Assembly (NCBI GenBank): GCA_046593925.1
Contig: JBKJQN010000079.1
Span: 59,668 to 123,667, forward strand
Direction: 5' to 3'
Source: JAYVYM01 sp046593925
GTDB taxonomy: Bacteria > Actinomycetota > Actinomycetes > Mycobacteriales > SCTD01
DNA: 64,000 nt
Positions 33,844-44,271 of the stretch are shown here, piece after piece; the first letter of the stretch is position 1; every line of letters starts with the position of its first letter. Under the pieces are notes generated by a model that worked only from the letters and a program-made list of their open reading frames with translations, did no database searches and was not told the DNA's origin. A program made the translations under genes and the position numbers.

Positions 33844-34614
33844 GTGGGGCTGCGCGACCTCGCATATGGCGCGTACGAGCGCAGGCTGGCCCGGTCGCTC
33901 GGGCGCGTCGGCGCCTCCGTCCCTCGCCACGTCGGCGTCATTCTCGACGGCAACCGCCGCTGGGCCCGCTCAATAGGAGCCGACAGTGCACACGGCCACC
34001 AGCGTGGTGCCGACAAGATCGTCGACCTGCTGCGGTGGTGTGACGACGCCGGGGTCGAGCTCGTCACGCTCTGGCTGCTGTCCACAGACAACCTCGCCCG
34101 GCCCGAGCCCGAGCTTGCGCCGCTGCTTCGCATCATCGAGGGCGTCGTCGTGGACCTCGCGGCCGACGGCAATCCCTGGACCCTGAACATCGTCGGCGCC
34201 CTTGACCTGCTGCCTGCCGACACCGCCCGACTGCTCAAGGAGACCGCCGCAGCCACCGGCGGGCGTCCCGGCGTGACCGTCAACGTCGCCGTCGGCTACG
34301 GCGGCCGCCGGGAGATCACCGACGCCGTCCGCGCGATGCTGCAGGCCCACGCCGCGCAGGGTGCGACCCTGGAGGACATCGTCGCCGACCTGGACGTCGA
34401 CCACATCGGTGAGCACCTCTACACCAAGGGCCAGCCCGACCCCGACCTGGTCATCCGCACCAGCGGTGAGCAGCGACTGTCGGGCTTCCTGCTCTGGCAG
34501 AGCGCCCACAGCGAGTTCTACTTCTGCGACGCCTACTGGCCGGACTTCCGCCGGGTCGACTTCCTGCGGGCGCTGCGTGCGTACGCCGCACGGCAGCGCC
34601 GCTACGGCAGCTGA
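33844..34614 (+). CDS. uppS: Z-isoprenyl diphosphate synthase (UppS family)
   Basis: 256-residue cis-prenyltransferase. VILDGNRRWA holds the catalytic Asp35; RTSGEQRLSGFLLWQSAHSEF and the C-terminal WPDFRRVDFLRAL complete the active site. Adjacency to hemolysin III recalls Rv1086, which makes Z,E-farnesyl diphosphate rather than the C50/C55 carrier, so a short-chain product is likely but not certain. GTG start with weak Shine-Dalgarno (GGGGG). Cytosolic; it feeds the lipid-carrier pathway together with ispH in this window. Confidence 0.9.
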   Translation: MGLRDLAYGAYERRLARSLGRVGASVPRHVGVILDGNRRWARSIGADSAHGHQRGADKIVDLLRWCDDAGVELVTLWLLSTDNLARPEPELAPLLRIIEGVVVDLAADGNPWTLNIVGALDLLPADTARLLKETAAATGGRPGVTVNVAVGYGGRREITDAVRAMLQAHAAQGATLEDIVADLDVDHIGEHLYTKGQPDPDLVIRTSGEQRLSGFLLWQSAHSEFYFCDAYWPDFRRVDFLRALRAYAARQRRYGS

Positions 34615-35141
34615 CGGCCGCCGAGCCGGGCACGCCGCCTGCTCGAATCCCCGGGGCCTTCGCGCAGACTCAGGGGCCGGCGCCCCGCCGGCGGCCGGTT
34701 CGCCGGCCGCGCGGTAGGACTCGTGGCCGACCAGGGCGCGTCGCCCAGCCAGTACGACGTCGCCACCGTCGTCTCGCGGTATCCGCACTGCGCCGCTTCG
34801 GTGCGCGCCTCGTCGAAGCGGGGCGGGCCCGCAGCGGCACTCAGCGGACCTGGATCACCAGCCCGGGGCGGCGGAGGTGGCGCGGTGCGGCTGATCGGGG
34901 TCGGCGTCCGCAAGGGGACCCGGAGGCGGCGGCCGCGTGTCGCCGCCGCCGGCGGCAGCGCCCGGCATAGCGTGGGACCAGCGGCAGGCAGCACCGCCCG
35001 CCGCTCGGGAGGCCCGATGCTGTCAGGCTCGCTGCCGGCAGGCGCGATCCTGGCCAGCCCGACGCGCACAGCGCGGGCGGGGGCCGCGACCCGGCCCCTG
35101 CGGCCTGGTCCCGGCCGCTGACCGGCCACGAAAAGGGTCCC
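34615..35141. other. 527-bp gap between uppS and phoH2, no confident gene
   Basis: Contains the UUCG hairpin listed separately. A plus-strand frame at 34723-35121 is rich in Arg, Gly, Ser and Ala, has no domain, and appears to be composition-driven, so it is not called. In M. tuberculosis coaA, glyA and desA2 lie between the matching genes; none is present here, so the gap may mark a past rearrangement. Confidence 0.45.
34691..34710 (+). terminator. UUCG-loop hairpin downstream of uppS
   Basis: GCGGCCGG-TTCG-CCGGCCGC: perfect 8-bp GC stem with a stable UUCG tetraloop, 76 nt after the uppS stop. No T-run follows. Probably a terminator of the uppS transcript. Confidence 0.5.
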
Positions 35142-36422
35142 ATGACGACGTACGTGCTCGACACCTCGGTCCTGCTGTCCGACCCCGGCGCGATGGGTCG
35201 CTTCGACGAGCACGAGGTGGTCCTGCCCCTGGTGGTCATCAGCGAGCTCGAGGGCAAGCGGGACCATCCCGAGCTCGGCTGGTTCGCCCGGCAGGCGCTG
35301 CGGGTGCTGGACGACCTGCGGGTGGCGCATGGCCGCCTGGACCAGCCGCTGCCGGTCGGCCGCGGCACGCTGCGGGTCGAGCTCAACCACTCCAGCACGG
35401 CCGTCCTGCCGGCCGGTTTTCGGGTCGCGGAGAACGACACCCGCATCCTGGCGGTCGCCGCCAACCTGGCCGCCGAGGGCGTCGACGTCGTGCTGGTCAC
35501 CAAGGACCTGCCGCTGCGGGTCAAGGCCGCGGCCGTCGGCCTGACTGCGCAGGAGTACCGCGCGGAGCTGGCCGTCTCGAGCGGGTGGACCGGCATGGCT
35601 GAGCTCACGGTCGCCTCCCACGACCTCGACCTGCTGTACGCCGACGGCAGCCTGGACCTGCCCGAGGCCCGCGAGCTGCCTACCCACAGCGGGCTGGTCC
35701 TGCTCTCCGGGCGCGGTTCGGGGCTCGGCCGGGTCGCCCCTGACAAGTCCGTCCGCCTGGTCCGTGGCGACTGCGGCGCGTTCGGCCTGCACGGCCGCAG
35801 CGCCGAGCAGCGGGTGGCGATTGAGCTGCTGCTGGACGCCCAGGTCGGGATCGTCTCGCTCGGCGGCCGGGCCGGCACCGGCAAGAGCGCCCTCGCGCTC
35901 TGCGCCGGCCTCGAGGCGGTTCTGGAGCGACGCACCCAAAAGAAGGTTGTCGTCTTCCGGCCGCTGTACGCCGTCGGCGGCCAGGAGCTGGGTTACCTGC
36001 CGGGCGACGCCGCCGAGAAGATGGGGCCATGGGCGCAGGCCGTCTTCGACACCCTGGGCGCCCTGGTCTCACCCGACGTCGTCGAGGAGGTGCTGGCCCG
36101 CGGCCTGCTCGAGGTGCTGCCGCTCACCCATATCCGCGGCCGGTCGCTGCACGACTCGTTCGTCATCGTCGACGAGGCCCAGTCGCTCGAGCGCGGGGTG
36201 CTGCTGACGGTGCTGTCCCGGCTCGGCCAGGGATCGCGGGTCGTGCTCACCCATGATGTTGCTCAGCGCGACAACCTGCGGGTCGGCCGGCACGACGGGG
36301 TCGCCGCGGTCATCGAGGCGCTCAAGGGACACCCGCTGTTCGCGCACGTCACGCTGACCCGGTCCGAGCGGTCGCCGATCGCGGCACTGGTGACCGAGAT
36401 GCTGGAGGACCTACCGCTCTAG
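35142..36422 (+). CDS. phoH2: PhoH2: PIN-domain and PhoH ATPase fusion
   Basis: 426 residues. The N-terminal PIN RNase domain carries VLDTSVLLSD (Asp7) and acidic residues in ISELEGKRDH and ENDTRILAVA. The C-terminal PhoH helicase-like ATPase has Walker A GRAGTGKS at 242-249, VFRPLYAVGGQELGYLPGD and Walker B IVDEAQSLE. PhoH2 proteins unwind and cut RNA. ATG with AAAAGGG upstream. Rv1095 is the counterpart near desA2. In some bacteria phoH2 has an upstream antitoxin-like partner (phoAT); no credible one was found here. Confidence 0.92.
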   Translation: MTTYVLDTSVLLSDPGAMGRFDEHEVVLPLVVISELEGKRDHPELGWFARQALRVLDDLRVAHGRLDQPLPVGRGTLRVELNHSSTAVLPAGFRVAENDTRILAVAANLAAEGVDVVLVTKDLPLRVKAAAVGLTAQEYRAELAVSSGWTGMAELTVASHDLDLLYADGSLDLPEARELPTHSGLVLLSGRGSGLGRVAPDKSVRLVRGDCGAFGLHGRSAEQRVAIELLLDAQVGIVSLGGRAGTGKSALALCAGLEAVLERRTQKKVVVFRPLYAVGGQELGYLPGDAAEKMGPWAQAVFDTLGALVSPDVVEEVLARGLLEVLPLTHIRGRSLHDSFVIVDEAQSLERGVLLTVLSRLGQGSRVVLTHDVAQRDNLRVGRHDGVAAVIEALKGHPLFAHVTLTRSERSPIAALVTEMLEDLPL

Positions 36423-36492
36423 GCCCGGCTCAGCGCCCTTCCGCCCGGTACCGGTCAGGTCTACGGTCCGGACGACACGGACCGGGGGCATC

Positions 36493-37437
36493 GTGACGGG
36501 ACGACGGGCAAGCCGGCGGATCTGGGCGGGGCTGGTGGCGGCCGGGGTGTCGCTGCTGGTGGTGGCAGGCGCGCTGCCCGCGGCGGCCACCACGACCGCG
36601 TTCCCGGGCTCCGACGGGCGGATCGCGTTCAGTCGGGCCGGGGACCTGTGGTCGATCGAGGCGGCCGGCACGGGGGCTCGACGGCTCACCACCGGCGCCG
36701 ATCGGGACACGCACCCGCGCTGGTCGCCGGACGGCCGCCGCCTCGCCTTCGTCCGGCAGAGCGGCGCCAGTCGGGATATCTGGGTCGCGCGGGGTGACGG
36801 GTCCGGGTTGCAACAGGTGACGACTACAGGCGACGTCGACGCTCCCCCCTCCTGGTCACCGGACGGCGCCCGGCTGGTGTTCAGCACCCCGTCCTTCCCG
36901 AACAGCGACCTGCAGACCGTCCGGTCGACCGCGCCGTTCGGCAAACCCGTACGGCTGACGCGGAGCGACGGCGGGCGCCTCGGGGTCGACAACTCGGTCG
37001 CCTGGTCGCCGGACGGCCAGCACATCGCCTTCTACAGCCACGAGTTCCCCGACAGCCCGGACAGCTTCATCCTGGTGTACGACCTCGCCACGCAGGGCCT
37101 CAACGAGTTCCTGGTCATCGGCGGCGAGTGCTGCGGCTTCGGTGCCTTCGGCGACCTGGCCTGGGGTCCGAACGGCAACCGCCTCGGTTTCAGCTACTAC
37201 AACGACCGGGTGCCCGGCCCGCCGCTGCCGCCGCCGGTCGTGGCCATGCAGAAGTACCCCGGCGGCAGTAACGGGGTCTTCGCCACTCAGTCGGGCGACC
37301 GGCAACCGGCGTTCGCGCCGTCCGGCGCCTCTGTCGTCCTGGTCAACGCCGGCCGGCTCGTCGTCACCGCCGCGTACGGAGCCGACCGCCGGCCGCTCAC
37401 CGACGGCATCCAGCCGGACTGGCAACCCCGGCCGTAG
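36493..37437 (+). CDS. Secreted TolB-like beta-propeller protein
   Basis: 314-residue protein with a Sec signal peptide (basic RRASRRIW, hydrophobic core about 11-30, Ala-rich cleavage site near 34). It then has repeated WD40-like/PD40 blades: WSPDGRRLAFV, WSPDGARLVFS, WSPDGQHIAFYS and a variant WGPNGNRLGFS. Such propellers usually bind proteins or sugars outside the membrane. No Tol/Pal system exists in actinobacteria, so it is not true TolB. GTG at 36493 is the only start that keeps the signal peptide. Function unknown. Confidence 0.78.
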   Translation: MTGRRASRRIWAGLVAAGVSLLVVAGALPAAATTTAFPGSDGRIAFSRAGDLWSIEAAGTGARRLTTGADRDTHPRWSPDGRRLAFVRQSGASRDIWVARGDGSGLQQVTTTGDVDAPPSWSPDGARLVFSTPSFPNSDLQTVRSTAPFGKPVRLTRSDGGRLGVDNSVAWSPDGQHIAFYSHEFPDSPDSFILVYDLATQGLNEFLVIGGECCGFGAFGDLAWGPNGNRLGFSYYNDRVPGPPLPPPVVAMQKYPGGSNGVFATQSGDRQPAFAPSGASVVLVNAGRLVVTAAYGADRRPLTDGIQPDWQPRP

Positions 37438-37512
37438 CCCGCAGTGGGAGTGCGGGGCCCCGGCCGTGGACCGCTTCGCGTTCTGTCGCACCGCGCCGCT
37501 AGCCTCGCGCCC

Positions 37513-38487
37513 ATGACGTCCACGGGTCCTGCCGTCCGCACCGAAGGGCTCCGACGCAGTTTCGGCGGCGCCGAAGCCGTCGCCGGCGTCGACCTGGAGG
37601 TCCAGGCGGGGGAGGTGTTCGGCTTCCTCGGCCCCAACGGCGCGGGTAAGACAACGATGGTCCGGATGCTGTGCACGCTGCTGGTCCCGACGGGGGGTCG
37701 GGCCGCGGTGGCCGGCCACGACGTGGTGGGCGATCCGCGCGGTGTGCGCCTCGCGATCGGGGTCGCGCTGCAGGAGGCAGGGCTCGACCCGCTGCAGAGT
37801 GGCCGCGAGCTGATCGAGCTGCAGGCGGCGCTGTACCGGGTCCCGCACCCGAAGGACCGGGCCAGGGAGCTGCTCGCTCTGGTGGGCCTGACCGAGGCGG
37901 CCGACCGTCGGGTCCGCACCTACAGCGGCGGCATGAAGCGGCGGCTGGATCTGGCCTCGGCGCTGGTGCACTCGCCCGAGGTGCTGTTTCTGGACGAGCC
38001 GACCACCGGGCTGGACCCGGCGTCCCGCATCACCATCTGGGATGAGGTGCGCCGGATCAACGCCGAGGGCACCACGATCTTCCTGACCACCCAGTACCTC
38101 GAGGAGGCCGACCAGCTGTGTGACCGCCTCGCGATCATCGACCGCGGCCGGATCGTCGCGGAGGGCACGCCGGACGGGCTCAAACGTGAGATGGGTGCAG
38201 ATGTGGTCACCGTCGGGCTCGGCCGCGGCGGGTCCAAGGATGCCCTGCGGGCTGCCGTCGAGCCGCTGCCCGGGGTCGACCACGTCCTGGACACCGACGG
38301 TGGGATCGCCGTCTACGTCACCAATGGAGCGCAGGCGGTGCCGGCGGTGGTGCGGGCGCTCGACGACGCCGGGGTCGAGGTGGGTGCCGTGTCGATCTCC
38401 AGACCGAGCTTGGACGACGTCTTCCTGGAAGCAACCGGGCGCAGCATCGAGGGTGCCGCTGAACGGGACCGGGAGGCGGTGGCGTGA
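37513..38487 (+). CDS. DrrA-type ABC exporter ATPase
   Basis: 324-residue ABC ATPase of the daunorubicin-resistance/NodI class. Walker A GPNGAGKTT, signature YSGGMKRRLDLASAL, Walker B VLFLDEPTTGLDP, H-loop-region TQYLEEADQL. The C-terminal 70 residues form the DrrA-type extension. ATG at 37513; TAGCCT 7 nt upstream suggests leaderless expression. Its GTGA overlap with the next gene makes a two-gene exporter. The substrate may be a drug or lipid. Confidence 0.88.
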   Translation: MTSTGPAVRTEGLRRSFGGAEAVAGVDLEVQAGEVFGFLGPNGAGKTTMVRMLCTLLVPTGGRAAVAGHDVVGDPRGVRLAIGVALQEAGLDPLQSGRELIELQAALYRVPHPKDRARELLALVGLTEAADRRVRTYSGGMKRRLDLASALVHSPEVLFLDEPTTGLDPASRITIWDEVRRINAEGTTIFLTTQYLEEADQLCDRLAIIDRGRIVAEGTPDGLKREMGADVVTVGLGRGGSKDALRAAVEPLPGVDHVLDTDGGIAVYVTNGAQAVPAVVRALDDAGVEVGAVSISRPSLDDVFLEATGRSIEGAAERDREAVA

Positions 38488-39245
38488 ACGACGTCCTGCT
38501 GCTCGGCAAGCGGGCCGTCAAGGAGATCGTGAAGCTCCCGGCGGCCACCCTGCCCGGCCTGTTCATCCCGCTGTTCTTCCTCGCTGTCAACATCGGCCAG
38601 GTCAGCAAGACCTTCAACAGCGCGACGGCGCCGTTCCTGCAGGGCCAGAGCTACGTGGCCTTCCAGGTCCCGGTCTCGTTGGTCTTCGCGGTGTCGACGG
38701 CGACCAGCGGGGTCGCGCTGGTCACCGACATCGACCTGGGCTACTTCGACAAGCTCCTGGTCGCGCCGATCCGCCGCACCTCGATCGTGTTCGGCCGGCT
38801 CGCCGCCGACTTCGTCCGTGGCCTGCTGTCCTCGACGCTGGTCCTGCTGCTCGGGGTCGCGTTCGGCATGCGGATCGCCAGCGGCCCCATCGGCGCCGTT
38901 CTCATCATCTTGCTGGCGGCGTGCTGGGGGGTCGCCTACGCCGGCATCGGCCAGGTCATCGCGCTCAGGACGCGCAATGTCCAGACGACCAACGCCAGCT
39001 TCATCCTGTTCTTCCCGCTGCTGTTTCTCACCCCGAACTTCGTCCCTTTCGAGCTGCTCGCCGAGCCGATGCAGACGCTGGCCAGGTTCAACCCGGTCAG
39101 TTACGTCATCGAGGGCTTGCGCGCGCTCATCCTGGAGGGCTTCGTCTGGTCCAAGGTGCTGGCCTGTGTCGCGGTGATCGTCGTCTCCGGCACCGTGCTC
39201 ACCTACGCGTCGCTCCGGGCGCTGGTCAACTACGACAAGGGCTGA
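38484..39245 (+). CDS. ABC-2 type permease of the exporter
   Basis: 253-residue membrane protein with six predicted helices, ABC-2 family (DrrB-like). LGYFDKLLVAPIRRTSIVFGR is the cytoplasmic coupling helix region, and FNPVSYVIEGLRALILEG is typical near the end. GTG overlaps the ATPase stop. It forms a homodimer channel with the upstream ATPase. Convergent with the desaturase, 31 bp apart. Confidence 0.87.
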   Translation: MNDVLLLGKRAVKEIVKLPAATLPGLFIPLFFLAVNIGQVSKTFNSATAPFLQGQSYVAFQVPVSLVFAVSTATSGVALVTDIDLGYFDKLLVAPIRRTSIVFGRLAADFVRGLLSSTLVLLLGVAFGMRIASGPIGAVLIILLAACWGVAYAGIGQVIALRTRNVQTTNASFILFFPLLFLTPNFVPFELLAEPMQTLARFNPVSYVIEGLRALILEGFVWSKVLACVAVIVVSGTVLTYASLRALVNYDKG

Positions 39246-39276
39246 CCGGACAGCACGCGGGCCGGTGGGGTGCGAC

Positions 39277-40212
39277 TCAGGCGCCGACGCGGTGGAGCGC
39301 CCGCTCAGCGCGGGCCTGCGCCTTCTCCTCAAACGAACGGGCCAAGCCCTCCAGAGAGCCGAGGAAGTCTGCGACCTTCGTCCGGGCCGCCTCGGCCTCG
39401 GCGTCGAGCCCCTCGAGCTCGAAGAACCCCCAGTGCGTCAGTAGCGGCATGAGCACCTGGTCGTGGTGGATCCGAAGGTCGTAGATCCCAGCCTTGGCGA
39501 TCATCTTGGCCTTGCGCCCGAAGTCGGTGATGCCGGTGCCGGGCATCTCGAAGCCCAGCACCTCGTTGGCGATCGCGATCACGGTCTGGGAGGGGGTCAG
39601 CGCCAGCGCAGCCGTCACGCAGTCGCGGTAGAAGACCATGTGCAGGTTCTCGTCGGCGGCGACCCGGGCCAGCAGCTTGTCCGCAATCGGGTCCTCGGTG
39701 TAGCGGCCGGTGTTGCGGTGGCTGATCCGGGTTGCGAGCTCCTGGAAGGACACGTAGGCCATCACGTCCAGCGCGCTCTTGCCGACCGCGTCGTAGCCGA
39801 CCTGCATCTGCTGCATCCGACCGCGCTCCAGCGCGTCCGGGTCCACGCCCCGGGTCACCAGCAGGTAGTCGCGCATGACGATCGCGTGGCGGCCCTCCTC
39901 GGCGGTCCAGCGGTGCACCCAGGTGCCCCAGGCGCCGTCCCGACCGAAGCCGTCGACGATCTCGCGGTGGTAGCTCGGTAGATTGTCCTCGGTGAGCAGG
40001 TTGACCTCGAAGGCCACCTGCGCGATCTTGCCCAGCGTCGACTGGCCCGGCTCGTACGGGTCGCTGTCGAAGTCCCGGCCGCGGCTCCACGGCACGTAGT
40101 CGTGCGGCATCCACTCCTTGCTGATCTTCAGGTGCCGGTCCAGGTTCGCGGCCGCCGTCGGCTCAAGCTCGCGCAGCAGGTCGAGACGGTCTAGGCGCAG
40201 CATCGGTGTCAT
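39277..40212 (-). CDS. Acyl-ACP desaturase (DesA family)
   Basis: 311-residue soluble di-iron enzyme that puts a double bond into ACP-bound fatty acids. Iron ligands: Glu in NLLTEDNLP, EEGRH (ExxH) in WTAEEGRHA, and ENLH in ADENLHMVFYRD. DLRIHHDQVL near the end is typical. ATG at 40212, with another ATG 9 nt later equally possible. In M. tuberculosis desA2 (Rv1094) sits beside phoH2 as here. It probably acts on products of the FAS operon in this window. Confidence 0.9.
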   Translation of the reverse strand: MTPMLRLDRLDLLRELEPTAAANLDRHLKISKEWMPHDYVPWSRGRDFDSDPYEPGQSTLGKIAQVAFEVNLLTEDNLPSYHREIVDGFGRDGAWGTWVHRWTAEEGRHAIVMRDYLLVTRGVDPDALERGRMQQMQVGYDAVGKSALDVMAYVSFQELATRISHRNTGRYTEDPIADKLLARVAADENLHMVFYRDCVTAALALTPSQTVIAIANEVLGFEMPGTGITDFGRKAKMIAKAGIYDLRIHHDQVLMPLLTHWGFFELEGLDAEAEAARTKVADFLGSLEGLARSFEEKAQARAERALHRVGA

Positions 40213-40399
40213 GCTGTGACCATGCCCGCTCGGGACCGCCACCCCTTGGCCGGGACCGACGAGATGTGCGCCCACCGGTTGTCACGACGTGACAGATGCC
40301 GGCCTCAGGTGGTCCAACCGCGATGCCGGACCGTGCGGTTGGACCGACCGCGGGCCTCGGCGCAGGGGTTGGGCCAGGTGTTGCGGCCAGGCTCGACAG

Positions 40400-40910
40400 G
40401 TCGGTCTGCTTCGCGCAGATGAACGCCCGTCGGCGTCCGATCCGGTAGTCCTCCATGTTGGTGAAGTCGTCAGTCTGGGACCTGACGTACCCGGATCCAG
40501 CTGCCGGGTACGGGGGCGACCGCGGTGTCGACGACGAGCAGGTCGGTGTTGATCGCCGACATCGCCTCGAACAGCTCGACCGGCCGGTTCACGTGCTCTG
40601 GCAGGCCGGAGCACAAGACAATGTCAAAGGGCGGGTACCCGCTGTCGTCGACGCTGGACCGCAGAAAGTCCTACCTCGACGGCCGATCGCCTTGGCCTCG
40701 AACACCAGCCCGCATGGCAGCTCAGGTCGAGCACCCGCTTGCCCTCGAGCGACCCGCCAGCTCGCAAAGCTGTCGAAGGCGCAAACCTTGCGCCGCAGGA
40801 CGCGGTTGACGTGACGCTGCCGGCGGATCGGCGTGCGAATCCCATGACCCAGGTCGAACTCGTCGTGCCAGACCGGGAACCTGTCCACCCGCTCCCGCAG
40901 GCCCGGCGCG
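40400..40910 (-). pseudogene. Decayed SAM-dependent methyltransferase downstream of fumC
   Basis: Starting right at the fumC stop on the same strand, three frames give consecutive parts of one methyltransferase: LRERVDRFPVWHDEFDLGHG and RTPIRRQRHVNRVL; then GSLEGKRVLDLSCHAG (SAM motif I); then LVFEAKAIGRR; then YPPFDIVLCSGLPEHVNRPV and ELFEAMSAINTDLLVVDTAV. Stretches between these are missing, so it has frameshifts and internal deletions. It resembles the class with a CmoB-like core. It has clearly lost function and explains the long gap between fumC and desA. Confidence 0.65.
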
Positions 40911-42317
<1,407 letters not shown>

Positions 42318-42396
42318 GCCGCGATCCTGCCGTGTGGGGCGCGTCGCCCGCGGAGCGGGTCGTCGTCGCCGGGGCTTGCCGGGGGCGGTCCGGATC

Positions 42397-42402
42397 TAGG
42401 CT
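42397..42402 (+). promoter_or_regulatory. Candidate -10 element (TAGGCT) for FUSC gene
   Basis: TAGGCT lies 6 nt before the GTG at 42409 with no Shine-Dalgarno, matching the leaderless pattern seen across the window. Confidence 0.4.
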
Positions 42403-42408
42403 TGCGCA

Positions 42409-43497
42409 GTGGGGTCGAGGTCGTCGTTGGCCGGCGCGGGTCGCGGGCGGGTGGCTGCGGCCCGGCTCCGGCTACGGGACGGCGGCTGGTCGGTCGGCCA
42501 GTGCGCCCTGGCCGCGGGTTCCGCGTGGGCGCTGGCGACGCACCTGCTCGGCCACGCCCGGCCGTTCTTCGCCTGCGTGGCCGCCGTCGTGTGCCTGGGC
42601 GTGCGGGCCGCCCAGCGGCTGCGCCGGGTCGGCGAGCTGGCCGTCGGGGTGACGGTCGGCGTCGCCGTCGGTGACGCGCTGGTCGGGCAGATCGGCACCG
42701 GTTCGTGGCAGATCGCCCTCGTCGTCGGGGTCGCGCTCCTGGTGGGTCTGGTGCTCGACGGCGGACCGCTGCTGGTCTCCCAGGCCGGCCTGCAGGCGGT
42801 CTTCGTCGTCGCGCTGCCGCGTACCCCGGGCAGCGGGGTCATGCGGTGGGAGGACGCCCTGGTGGGCGGGGCGGTGGCGCTGCTGGTCGCTGCCCTGCTG
42901 CCGGCGGACCCGTGGCGAGCCGCACGGCGCGGTGCCGACCGCTCGCTGACCGAGCTTGCGCGCGTCGCCCGGCAGACCGCCCACGCGCTGCGTACGGGCG
43001 ACCCCGTCGAGGCGGCTCAGGCGCTGGTCATCGCCCGGGACACCCAGGCCGGCCTGGACGACTGGGCGCTGTCGCTCGCGACCGGCCGGGAGATCACCAG
43101 GCTGTCGCCGCTGCGCCGCGACCGCAGCGGCATCGCGCACGTACAGGCCAGGATGCAGAGCGGCGTGGACCGTTCGACCCGGAACCTGCGGGTGCTGGTG
43201 CGCCGGGTGCTGTTCGCACTGGAGACCGGTGAGGTGCTGCCGGTCGCGGTCGCCGACGAGCTGGACCAGTTCGCCGTAGCCGTCGACGCGCTGTGCGAGT
43301 CCGACGGGCGGCTGCCCGAGGGTCCGCCTCCCGAGCTGCTGGCGCTGGCCGCCGGGCTCGACCCGGCGGCGCTGGACACCCAAGGCCTGTCGGCCAGCGT
43401 CGTGGTCGCCCAGCTGCGCGCCGCGGTCGTCGACCTGCTCGTCGCCGTCGGCATCCCGGTGGACCGCGCCCGCTCAGCGCTGCCGCCGTTGAACTGA
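42409..43497 (+). CDS. FUSC-family inner-membrane protein
   Basis: 362-residue protein. An N-terminal membrane part of about six helices (residues 25-165) is followed by a cytoplasmic helical domain (RSLTELARVARQTAHALRTG and onward), the layout of FUSC/aromatic acid exporter proteins such as YccS/AaeB halves. The RAAQRLRRVGELAVGVTVG segment is the family's typical loop after helix 3. GTG at 42409. Probably exports aromatic or other organic acids; substrate not known. Convergent with xth. Confidence 0.75.
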   Translation: MGSRSSLAGAGRGRVAAARLRLRDGGWSVGQCALAAGSAWALATHLLGHARPFFACVAAVVCLGVRAAQRLRRVGELAVGVTVGVAVGDALVGQIGTGSWQIALVVGVALLVGLVLDGGPLLVSQAGLQAVFVVALPRTPGSGVMRWEDALVGGAVALLVAALLPADPWRAARRGADRSLTELARVARQTAHALRTGDPVEAAQALVIARDTQAGLDDWALSLATGREITRLSPLRRDRSGIAHVQARMQSGVDRSTRNLRVLVRRVLFALETGEVLPVAVADELDQFAVAVDALCESDGRLPEGPPPELLALAAGLDPAALDTQGLSASVVVAQLRAAVVDLLVAVGIPVDRARSALPPLN

Positions 43498-43500
43498 CAG

Positions 43501-44268
43501 TTACAGGTCGACGAGTGACAGATCGACGTCCACGACGACCGGGCAGTGGTCGGACGCGCCCTTGCCCTTGCGCGCCTCGCGGTCCACGTAGGCGTCGCGG
43601 ACGACCACCGCCGGCGTCGCCAGCACGTAGTCGATGCGCATGCCCTGGTCCTTGTGGAACATCCCGGCCCGGTAGTCGAAGTAGGTGTACGGCCGGTCGC
43701 CCTTGCCCGGCCGGGCGACCACGTCGACCAGCCCCCACGCCTCGAGCCCGTCCATCGCGGCGCGCTCGGCCGGGGTCACATGCGTCGAGCCGACGAAGGC
43801 GGACGGGTCCCAGACGTCGGCGTCGGTACGGGCGACGTTGAAGTCGCCCATCACCACCATCGGCTGCGCCGGGTCGAACCCGTCGAGCCGGCGGCGCAGC
43901 GCCGCGAACCACTCGAGCTTGTACGCGTAGTGCGGGTCGTCAAGAGCGCGGCCGTTCGGCACGTACACGCTCGTGACGTGCAGCGGCCCGCACTGCGCCG
44001 ACGCCAGGCGCGGCTCCGGGTGCCCGTCGAGCACGATCGAGACGTCCTCGAGGCCGACCCGGGACAGCACCGCGACGCCGTTCCAGCGGCCGTCACCCGC
44101 GTGCGCCACGTCGTACCCCAGCGCCCGCAGGGGAAGGTGCGGGAACGCGCCGTCGGCGCATTTGGTCTCCTGCAGCGCCACCACGTCGGGGGCGGTCTCC
44201 TCCAGCCACGGCAGCAGCCGGGGCAGTCGGGCGCCGACCGAGTTGACGTTCCAGGTGGCGACGCGCAC
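43501..44268 (-). CDS. xth: Exodeoxyribonuclease III
   Basis: Apurinic/apyrimidinic endonuclease and 3'-5' exonuclease of base-excision repair. 255 residues. Active-site blocks: ATWNVNSVGARL at the start, LQETKCAD (metal Glu), GDFNVARTDADVWDP, and the final GASDHCPVVVDVDL with the catalytic His. ATG starts 3 nt after the glpX stop on the same strand, so the two are co-transcribed. Confidence 0.93.
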   Translation of the reverse strand: MRVATWNVNSVGARLPRLLPWLEETAPDVVALQETKCADGAFPHLPLRALGYDVAHAGDGRWNGVAVLSRVGLEDVSIVLDGHPEPRLASAQCGPLHVTSVYVPNGRALDDPHYAYKLEWFAALRRRLDGFDPAQPMVVMGDFNVARTDADVWDPSAFVGSTHVTPAERAAMDGLEAWGLVDVVARPGKGDRPYTYFDYRAGMFHKDQGMRIDYVLATPAVVVRDAYVDREARKGKGASDHCPVVVDVDLSLVDL

Positions 44269-44271
44269 GGA

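Noticed and set aside
34723..35121. 132-codon frame between uppS and phoH2
   Set aside because: Low-complexity Arg/Gly/Ser composition, no start signal, no recognisable fold; treated as noncoding.
35142..36422. phoAT-type antitoxin upstream of phoH2
   Set aside because: No credible small frame with a start overlapping phoH2; only noncoding-looking DNA upstream.
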